From assembly GCA_036852015.1 (NCBI GenBank), contig JAANDG010000034.1, forward strand, positions 124,001 through 188,000: a DNA stretch of 64,000 nt, read 5' to 3'. The notes under the pieces are model-generated. The model was not told the DNA's origin, searched no databases, and was given only the letters and a program-made list of their open reading frames with translations. Below, one piece after another: positions 55,016-64,000 of this stretch (position 1 is the stretch's first letter; each line of letters opens with the position of its first letter). Made by a program: the position numbers and the translations under genes. This DNA comes from Pelodera strongyloides (lineage: Eukaryota; Nematoda; Chromadorea; Rhabditida; Rhabditidae).

Positions 55016-57740
55016 TTACGTTAGAGATCCTTGAAAGAATTTCTCGAACATTTCCACCATTCGACGCATTTCTTTTCTGAAACAAGATTTGTCCATATAA
55101 TCTTCGCAATGAACAATACAAAACAACAATTCTTTTACAACTAAAAAAGACTCAACCACAAGGTGAGTTGGCATTAGAGCATTGCTTACAGGATAATTTT
55201 GGTTCGCGATAAAATTTGACGATAAAACAGTTATCGTGCGTCAGGTTGCTGTTACACGATAAGAGAAATTTGTCCCTTTCGTGCGCGCGGCCCAGACGAT
55301 AACGCGCACACGATAATCCAATGAACTGAATAACACGTTGAAATTTGCAAGGGTTTAGCACTAAATTGGTTACGATAACCAGACTGCTTATCGTCAAGAA
55401 ATTATTGGCTAACGCTGAATTCATCTGCCAGGCAGTTCGATGTGAATGTGACATAAGTAGTTAGTAAATAGACAACGTCTTCTTGAAGCATTAGTATTGC
55501 CACTGGCTTCAATTCATACACTCATTTACTTGCTCCTAAAGTCCTCAACTATAAACCTAAATAATAAAACTTTATTAACAGAAATGGGTAACTCACATTT
55601 GTGTGGCCAGCTTTGCAACTCCCCGCAGCGACTCGTTGACTTCCTCCACCTTCGCCAGAACCTGAAAACGAAATATATTCACAAATACCAAGTGTACTAG
55701 TGTAAAAAAGGGAAATTAATTATACTTACACTAGAGCAATATGGAAGCAAGACGCAAAACTCATTATGTGTACATTTTCAGAATAGAAACCGCCTACAGT
55801 ACCCTGGCGGGTGGCCGGCGTGAATGTGAATGACAAAGAGAGAGAGGAGAAAGAAAGAGAAGGTGTGGAATTTTCCCTTCCAATTTTGTACAAAAAATTT
55901 ATCGACACACTACGGAACCAAATATGAAACACGTTAGGCAACCAACACACAATACTACGCCAGTCGTGTGGGAAAAGAGACCGCGTTACTGTAACACACC
56001 CCCGTTAGAATGTCTATCTATATTGTCTAAGTTACTGTCTATATTGTTAAAGAAAAGAGGAAATAAATTGGAAACAGTGAATAACTTATATACATAAAGA
56101 AAACAATGAATATCTATCGTAAGAGAGTTACTATCGTAACTGTAAAAAGGGGTGTTTTTGGTTCTTCAAAAAGTGAAAAATTCAGTGTTGGAAAATATAC
56201 AAAAAGAGATGAATTCAGCTGATCCTATGACTGGAAAAACGTTAATATGGTTATGGTACCCCGTTTCGGCCCTTCGCTGACGAGGATTAAGTTAGAAATC
56301 ACTCACACCATAAGTGGCCTTGACGTCTGCATCAGCAACTTCACAGGCACTTGTAATCGATGACTGGAAACACTGTGCTGATTCCAATGTTAAATCGCTC
56401 ATTCCACGCAAATGTCCTCTGAAACTGACAAGTGGAATAGAGGTAAATCACTATCACTGACCAGAAAGCGAACTAACTGAAACCAAAAACCTAGAGCAGG
56501 CCGAACAGCGTATTTCCAACTTTCGCAGTGTTCAATTCTCTGCTGAATATGAGTCGAACCTTAAGCTTAACAAAATATGCAGTTGCTTACCGAATGTCAG
56601 TGTCGTGTCTCCAAGACAACTGTAACTTTGATAGAAAAAATCGAACTAGGTTCTTTAATTCAAAAGCATACCGTAAGTCTCTCAAAACGACGTCAAAATT
56701 GGCGGCAATCGCTTTGGCATGCTGCTCCACTTCGAGCAGAACCTAAAACATACGAATATAGAACAGGAACCACGGGTCCAAGAAATAATACGTACCAATC
56801 TCGAGTAAAAATTAAAACGAAATGTAAACGAGCCTAATTTATACGATTCTAAGTATAAAAATATAACAAAATTAATTTATATTAGAAAGATCAGTCGGCG
56901 CAGGTGTCGACTGCAATCTCAATCAATAAGCACATCAATCAATAACTCCCAATCTCTACCTTCGGATCTGGGGTGGCCGATGTGCTCCCCGACCCTCTGC
57001 TGCTGCTCCCCCGCCTACTATTCGACGCCCTCCGTTCTGCCAACTGGAAACTCTCTCTGATCTTTCTTTCCAAATCCTCCACTACGAATGAAGTGTGTTC
57101 GTCATCTTCTCTCTCTTCTAGTAATCCTAAATAGTAAATTAAAGGGACAGGCCCATCAAAGTAAACCTATATTTACGATACGTCCATAGTGACTATCAAG
57201 CATTTGTATTACAATATATACAAACTAAATTTCACATTTGTTTGCCATTGAAAACTTTTTTCCGATGCGCTATGCTCAAATGTGTACCGTAGAGCCGCAA
57301 ATATCCTTGTCGTCAATGCAAATTTATCGGGAAATTATAATGCGATTAAAATTTGCATATATAGCTTTGAAATCTGCAGTTTTATGGTATACATTTGAGC
57401 AGAGCGCATTGGAAAAAAAGTTGTCTAGGGCGAATAATGGTGAAATTTAGTTTGTATATATTGTAATAAAAATGCTTGATAGTCATTATGAACGTATCGT
57501 AAATATAGGTTTACTTTGATGGGCCTGTCCCTTTAATAATCCCAACTCAACTCAAATATCTGTATCCAACTACGACGTATTTATGTAAGTAGCCATATTG
57601 TTATAACTCATGTAGTCCTCATGCGTCCCTAACATAATCTATAACCACATATGTTCAAGAATATCATACTTACCCCCTCCTTCCATTAATTCAATTTCTT
57701 TTTCTTCTTCCACTAAATCGTCCTCATTTTTCTCGCTCAT
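55016..57740 (-). CDS. BORCS6: BORCS6/lyspersin-like subunit of the BORC complex
   Basis: BORC recruits Arl8 to lysosomes and drives their movement along microtubules. Six exons (57674-57740, 56960-57126, 56672-56742, 56307-56418, 55597-55661, 55016-55076) give 180 aa, all in phase. The N-terminus is acidic and probably disordered (SEKNEDDLVEEEKEIE), followed by a Ser/Arg/Gly-rich stretch. The C-terminal ~100 residues match the conserved region of human BORCS6: VVLRDLRGHLRGMSDLTLES, then ACEVADADVKATY, LAKVEEVNESLRGVAKLATQ and IKEMRRMVEMFEKFF. These form a long helical hairpin suited to complex assembly. The ATG directly follows the acceptor TTTCAG, so the mRNA is probably trans-spliced. The gene starts 570 bp downstream of the TAF2 stop on the same strand; an operon is possible but not shown. 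The human protein is longer at its N-terminus. Confidence 0.82.
57139..57536. repeat. TTAA-flanked palindromic MITE, family D
   Basis: Left TTAAAGGGACAGGCCCATCA; right GATGGGCCTGTCCCTTTAA. The halves mirror each other throughout: TTTACGATACGT / ACGTATCGTAAA and CAATATATACAAACTAAATTT / AAATTTAGTTTGTATATATTG. The element is 398 bp, with exact TTAA at both ends, in the first intron of the BORCS6-like gene, 13 bp from exon 57126. Confidence 0.9.
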
Positions 57741-58310
57741 CTGAAATTGACGGATAAAAAGTAATAAAACAAACAAATACCGAATATAACGAATGAAACA
57801 TCAAAGATCAATGCCATGCGCAACGTATAACATCACATAAACCTGGATGTATAAGCAATATATCAACGCTAAAACGTTTTTACATATATCAAGCAACTGA
57901 ACACAGATGAAAAAAAAGAATGATTTTTATCTGTACAGGCATGGAAAATAAAAGTATTAATAACAAAGGACCCGTTAAATTTTTGATAATAATAACTGAG
58001 ACCAGTGTGTATTTCGCTATATTACTTCGGTAAAAGAATAGTACAATCTCGAAAAATTAAAACAAGGAAGCGATAATTACCAGCGTTATAATCAATCATT
58101 AATTACCAAAAACCAATAATTTAAGTTAATTTCAATTTCATGCTACAAACATTATGTACAACAAACAGGGACTGATAAATAAATGCAGGGGCAGTGATTA
58201 ATACACACACTTACATAAATAACAACATTCGTAATTACACGTTAAACTACAATACAACACCACGCTACAAATGATGTCATAGGTATACCTACAGTAACCC
58301 TACCCTTCGC
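57741..58310. other. Short AT-rich spacer between the TAF2 stop and the BORCS6-like start
   Basis: 570 bp on the minus strand between two co-oriented genes. No repeat or ORF was recognised. It must hold the TAF2 3' UTR. If the two genes are an operon, any SL2-type U-rich signal would lie here. Confidence 0.6.
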
Positions 58311-61300
58311 TTACTGTAACAAATCATCAGCCATATCCGAATGTCTTTGTGCTACACTATGCCCGGGAGACAACGGTATGTCCTGCATTGTGTGCCATCC
58401 CTCTTGAGCACACGTCCGGTTAGAGGGAGCAAAGATGCGCTGATGACCTGCAAACGAAAGATGTTTAGGAGAATAAAATATTAATGTTAGATACATCACA
58501 AAAAGTTAACTCCCGCTTGGCTCCCTGTGGCGCAGCTACCGTTTCCTGGGAACCAACCTTGTCACACATAGACAAACTTTACCAAGTTAGGTGCGCGGGG
58601 CTACCTCACAGATTCATCAAAGTAAGCTGAGGTTGTACAGCCCGCGGTACAGCCACAAATTTCATGCCACACCAAAAGGGGATAATAACGTACCACTCTG
58701 CAGGATCTGAAGTCCCAGAAGTGCTCCCGGAGGTCGGAGCGCGGGTGGGACAGCAAACGAGTAGCAGGTGAAGTAGAGATCAGCATAGAGACCACGCACA
58801 CGCGGTTCCTGTAAAAAACCGTATTCACCTGGTTTTCTTTTCTCGCTTACCTTGTTATATTGTGCTGGTGTTTTATCAATAAACCTTTCATATGCAGGCA
58901 ACATCCACTAGTTTAAGCATAAGTGAGGAAATACCTACACCTACCATCAAATTTTTTATTTTGTGTCATGCTCAACTAATTGACTCAATCGCTATACAAA
59001 AACAAGAAAATTAGCAGAATTGCTCCGCTAATAGATATCGTGCTCATGTGCTCAAAAACTCAAAACTCATAATACTGGTATTAGTAATAACAGCTTACCG
59101 TGTCTTCGTCAGTTATAATCTTCCACAACGTCTCGGCAAATGCAGCCGTGTTCAGCGAATTGTTCGATGACATATCTGCGCTAAAAAAAAATACGTGAGA
59201 AAAAAAGAGAAAAAAAATGTAAAAACTACGGCGATGTTCTAAATAATACTGTAAAATCCTACTTTTTTCACAACGGAACGCTAAATGAGCCGCATCACGG
59301 ATTGTTTTATTATTATTTTTAATCTAAAGATAGTTTGATGCACTGAAAAAGAAATTAAGTGCTTTTTGGAGTATGGAATAACTAACGAGACCAAGCAGGT
59401 GGAACGCGTGAATTGCACATCGTTTGCTAACTCACATAAGGCACTTATAATAATATAATAAATGATTCGTACTTATTATCCGCAGTGAATGGAGGTGCTG
59501 CAACCAACAGAAAGGGAATGTGGGCTCGGATTGCAGGGTCTGGATCTTCCTACAATTACTTAATATTGCCTACAAATAATAAACCGAGAAAAGAGTAACG
59601 AAACAAACTCGCCACCCGACAACGGCAACTCAAGTAATATACGTGACTATCTACTTACTTTAAAGCGAAATACCGGTCGGTTTTTGAAACGCATCGTGGA
59701 CAACTGAATTCTTACGTATTTATGTTAATTCACTCGCTTTTAGCTCGATTTTTAATTCTAATTTATGGTCATTTATATAAGCTGCATAAGAATGCTGGTG
59801 TACCGATGCGTTTCAAAAACCGGCCGGTATTTCGCTTTAAGACCACTCTCGTCCCTCACTCCCTCACACTCTCCCTTGTTATTCTTCAAGAAACAATCAA
59901 AGAAAATGTGCAAAAATAATAGGAAGAAACTTCAGATAAATTCCTAAAAGCGTACCATTGACATCTTGACCATTCGTTCAAAGTCCTGCCACATTTGTTT
60001 GTGTTTTGTGGACTTGAACCGATCAACCAGAATCCAAAGGGCTGCCTTCCGCATCTGCACGAAAAGGGGATTATACAGTCAGACATAAATGAATAAGTAC
60101 AAGATAACTGCGAAATTCCTGCTTATTGTTAGTCGAATCCCATTACGGTATGCCACAATCCCACTATCATAACAATCATAGATATGAAATTTAACGTATA
60201 ATTACGTAAGCAACTAGCCTAGTTCCTAGTATAACTCGGAAGTCTAGCTCGCGTTCATTAACACATTTCCAACCTAGGTGTGTGGTAATCTGTAATACCA
60301 CAAGAAAGATAAGAAAGCCTAAAAACTCCTCACTTTCACACTTTGTCCAGGGGCAGCAAATGTCCAGAAAACAGTCGAATCCAATGGTATATGTCCACAC
60401 TTCTGCAACTAAAAAACACGGGGAATAAAGTCTTCATGTTTCAATCAAAATATTTCTAAACCATACATCTGCTAAAACAATTCCTCATTGCTAACAGCTA
60501 ACATCAAGTTATTGTCCAGTATAAAGTATTAAATTATCAATTTGAATGAAAGTAATCGAAATTAATAATCAATAAAAAATATAGCACCTCATGGATTCCT
60601 TGCAAAGCGGCAATTCCGACAACACGCCCATAACTGGGTTTGAGTGTGTCCATGTTCAGAGCACAGACCAACTCCTGGAAAAGTACACAAATGTTGAGTA
60701 GTTGAGTTATTAATTGAGATGTGCTTCTCCTCCCCTTCCCCGCCGAGGAACCAAAAAGGGCTACCAAAACATTGAAATAGATATAGCCAGCTTCTAGCAT
60801 AAAACAAGACCCCACCTCGAAGCGAAGGCTTTACATGAAGCATTTACAGTCTCAGTAATGAGTCAACCTACTCTGAAGTCACCGTATTACCGTAACGTAA
60901 CCAGAACTCCTTACCTCCAAGCCAGTCTTGGCCTCTTGGTTGAGACTGTCAGGCTTCATCGGGTCTCCCAGACTCTCTCCGACCACAATTGTATTGGCTA
61001 GTGCAGTGAAGAGAGCCGCACGGTAGTGATCATCAGAATACCTAGACAACAACAATAGTAATTGCAAGTAATGCTACGATTAAAGCGAAATAACAAATAA
61101 CAGCCGGTGTTTGAAACGCATCGTGGACACCACCATTCTTATGCTGATGATTATGCAAATAAACATAAATATAAATTAGAATAAAAAAATCGAGCTAAAT
61201 TAGCATAAATACGTAAGAATTCAATTGTTCACGACGCGTTTCAAAAACCGGCAGGTATTTCGCTTAAAATGAAAATGACTAAAGGAAGCAAAGTCATATA

Positions 61301-63872
61301 AAAAATATTTAGAAAGAAAATGACAAAACCATACCGATTCACCGAGTTGTCGTTAAACTGTATCAAGTTGAGCACGAATTGAACTACCTAAAACATACCA
61401 TACATACAAAAGAGGCTATGCGAAGAAAACATACTAAAGATACTAAAAAGATCACATTTAGTAAATTATAATCCAGCACTGCACACACTAAGATATAAAC
61501 AGAGTGACAACAAACCTCAGTAAGCGACTGCTTGCTCTGTGTTCGCATTAGTGCTACTGCTTGTGGGACAGTCTAGAATACAAATGATAATTATCGATGA
61601 TATAAACAAATCGAGAGAGAGTAAACGCTATAAAATAAGGGAACGTTTCCGAAATCCACAGTATATTCCAACGTAACGTATGATTAACATAGGGAAGAAC
61701 AAATCCCAATAAGCACAATAAAACATAACTAACAATTAAGCAAAACAACGGCTCACCTGCATTAAAAAGTACTGCTGCAGAGTGGTATTCGTGATGACAA
61801 AGTTGTTCTGTTTGGGAATATGAGGACACGATTTACATCCATAGTTGCCCCTAAATAATCGCGAAAATTATAAAAATGTATACTGTTTACTGTCGTATTT
61901 TCTCTTCGACTGAATTTCTGAGCAAGAGAGAGCAAGAGAGAGAGAGGGGGGAGAGAGAGAGAAGAGCGAGTTCACTTTTAACTGGAATATAGTAAGTGCC
62001 ATAAACCAACCTGAACATGTCAATAAGTACTGGTTGTCCACACCAAGTTTCCGCCATTTTGTTGAGCACATATGTCAACGCGTAAGCGGCTCGACATCGA
62101 ACCCTATAATGTAACACATGAATACACAACTACAACACAAATTGTTCGATTCGATACCGTATGATCTGGGAGTCTTCTTTGAAGCTTTTCGATAGAATTG
62201 GTTAACCAAAAGCAATGCCATATAAAAAAAACTTAAATATAGTAGTTAGGACCAGACATTTCGTACCACCAAATCAAAACTGAACTACTGAACCCATGAA
62301 ACATTACATGCGCATGCGCTGACAGTCCGTACTAAAAGTGAACTACCTGTAGAATAGTGAATCATTTGTGATAGTTTCAATCAGCACTTGCCGAGACTGT
62401 GTGGAGGGAAACTGCTGGATACGCTCCAAGGCCTGAAATCAGATGAATAAACACATTGTCACTTCAGAACATTAACGATCGAGCACATACTCTCTTGCTA
62501 TATATACGAATAATAATTAGGCCATGCATGGCAGTAACGAGTAGAGGTCAATTGCCTAAATGCCACCAACCTGCAATTGCGCCAGTGAGTCTCGTTCGTA
62601 CTTGAGCATGTATTCCCACTGGTAATTCGGTTGTCGCACATTGAGAGAACGGACAAGCAAGAGTTCTGGATCGACCCTCAAATGACAATTTTGACCTGCT
62701 TATCAAGCAAGTAAATGGCTGCAGAGAAACGGAACCATCGAACCCACGAAAAGACCAAAAACACGACCAAAAATACAGAAGAACATGGTGACAATTGTGC
62801 ATAAGCAGTGTGTTCAAGTTGGGATTCATTACGACACAACCTGAATAAAACACTATAACTGGAAAATAAGTGGACTAAACAACAACCGACTAAAAACCCA
62901 AACATGATCTACGATCTGTTTCAAAATCATACCTAATCCACAAAACCGGTGATTCAGGGTCCATATTCGATAGGTCAATTTCCACTTCTTCTCCAGTAAA
63001 AAGAGGACATTTCTTCCTTTTCTGACGCCGGCCCTTCGAGTGACATTGCAGATCCTAAGAGGTTCATAAATACTTAAGAACTGAACAAAAGTAACCATTG
63101 AACGAAAGTAACTAAGTAACCATTGAGGACCCTTGTAGGTAGGGTGCCTTGCGTTTGTTGTTATTTTAAACATACTTTAGTCGACCAAAATGAACATAAA
63201 ATACACACACACACTAATCGATAATATTTTACTTGGATCTACCTGTTTGCTGACTGTGGTATCAATCTGCACAGTGTGCTTGAATGAACCGTCCAATTCT
63301 TGAACCCAAACAGTCAGTGGACCGACATAGCTAAACACTATTATGAGTAAACGAAAACAGAAGTGAATACACGTACGGCAAAACCAGACAAAACAACGTG
63401 TTTCGCTAAACAAACTTATAGTAATACAATTTCTTGATTGGTTGTGTACACTCAAAAACCAAGATTTGGTAGGCTAAAGGAAGAATACAATACAAAAAAC
63501 TGAGACAACAACCAACTGTTGTACAAAGATATTAAACAAAAAACAACAACATAAACAAGCAACAGGAAAAACATAATACAAATCACTCACGTCTGTCTCC
63601 CGTTGCTTGTGCTCGGCTCCTGGCTTATGGTCAGTTCAATCATGTTCCTTTTACGGTTAAACGTGTATTGGACCTAAATTACAGAAACATGGACGGATTT
63701 CTTAGGAATATATTTCAGTCAACATTTCCTACATCATCGTGACAATACTACAAACTAAAATCAATCTCCAAGTGAAAAGAGAAACAATATTCACCTCAAA
63801 ATGGGCGTGTCCTCCATTAAAAATCCACTGTTCGAGGAAGGTTGGCAGCTCTTGGCCTGTCACACTCGACAC
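58311..63872 (-). CDS. taf-2: TFIID subunit TAF2, C-terminal part (5' end beyond the window)
   Basis: TAF2 is the large M1-aminopeptidase-like subunit of TFIID that contacts core-promoter initiator DNA. Exons on the minus strand include 63795-63872, 63593-63673, ~63255-63345, ~62933-63057, ~62572-62675, ~62347-62433, ~62011-62106, ~61756-61852, ~61517-61573, ~61336-61388, ~60916-61041, 60589-60675, ~60330-60408, ~59956-60056, ~59475-59549, 59101-59179, 58855-58909, ~58693-58810 and 58311-58449. They follow human TAF2 block by block: FNRKRNMIELTI, YVGPLTVWVQELDGSFKHT, CHSKGRRQKRKKCPLFTGEE, PVLWIRVDPE, YQWEYMLKYERD, CRAAYALTYVLNKMA, CKSCPHIPKQNNF, FNDNSVNRYSDDHYRAALFT, VCALNMDTLKPSYGRVV, LQKCGHIP, DPDPAIRAHIPFL and RVRGLYADLYFT. 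The Lys/His-rich tail of the human protein is absent. The short C-terminus ends MADDLLQ. Confidence 0.93.
59660..59840. repeat. TTAA-flanked palindromic MITE, family A, copy 9
   Basis: Left TTAAAGCGAAATACCGGTCGG; right ACCGGCCGGTATTTCGCTTTAA. It lies in a TAF2 intron. Confidence 0.88.
61080..61267. repeat. TTAA-flanked palindromic MITE, family A, copy 10
   Basis: Left TTAAAGCGAAATAACAAATA (with a small insertion) then CAGCCGGTGTTTGAAACGC; right CGTTTCAAAAACCGGCAGG, TATTTCGCTTAA. It lies in a TAF2 intron. Confidence 0.85.
61923..61968. repeat. GA microsatellite in a TAF2 intron
   Basis: (GA)n with GGGG interruption. The minus-strand Ser/Leu-rich reading frames across it are artefacts. Confidence 0.9.
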
Positions 63873-64000
63873 CTACAAATATATGTTACCTAGAAATATA
63901 TAAAATATTTGTTTTGTTGTTGTTGTTGTTGTTATATTATTATTGTCGTTTTTTTTGTCTTCCGCTTTACTTCGGTGTACACTGAATAAAGTATTCATAT

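Overview
The window is eukaryotic nuclear DNA and almost certainly from a nematode, probably of the rhabditid type. The genes are intron-rich, with exons of about 60-260 bp and 3' splice sites of the TTTNCAG/TTTAG kind. Every gene whose start can be placed has a splice acceptor 0-36 bp before its ATG, as expected for spliced-leader trans-splicing. A short array of the nematode telomere unit TTAGGC lies at 4091-4117. The closest relatives I recognise (JAC-1 with its FN3 repeats, RPS-23, TAF-2, MCCC-1) are, as far as I recall, all on C. elegans chromosome IV. The species cannot be named. All gene models below were spliced by hand from GT/AG sites and checked for reading phase.

Layout. 390-18277 (+): a p120/delta-catenin of the JAC-1 type, with four FN3 domains, armadillo repeats and a C-terminal PDZ ligand. 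A complete seven-exon gene of unrecognised family (12473-14460, -) is nested in one of its introns. 18981-25552: a 6.57-kb element with terminal inverted repeats of 1.3-1.45 kb at a TA target. Between the repeats it carries an intact six-exon gene for a small secreted protein. 26791-37471 (-): a TBC1D30-type Rab GAP with both catalytic fingers, its 5' end unresolved. 40368-41626 (-): ribosomal protein S23, divergent from 42330-50488 (+), the biotin-carrying alpha subunit of 3-methylcrotonyl-CoA carboxylase. 51339-63872 (-): three genes in tandem. In transcription order they are TAF2 (5' end outside the window), a BORCS6/lyspersin homologue, and a family-31 glycosyltransferase.

The introns and spacers are full of small non-autonomous repeats. 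The main group is palindromic MITEs that begin and end in TTAAAG/CTTTAA. At least four sequence families share this terminus, with ten copies of the largest family. One pair of neighbouring elements shares a single TTAA, which points to TTAA-targeted insertion. There are also two copies of a tRNA-derived repeat led by two strong GC-rich hairpins, a second SINE-like element, several other inverted-repeat elements and microsatellites.

The genes do not form one pathway. They are housekeeping and cell-biology genes: adhesion, leucine catabolism, translation, basal transcription, lysosome positioning, Rab regulation and glycosylation. The unusual part is the long-TIR element with its preserved secreted-protein gene.
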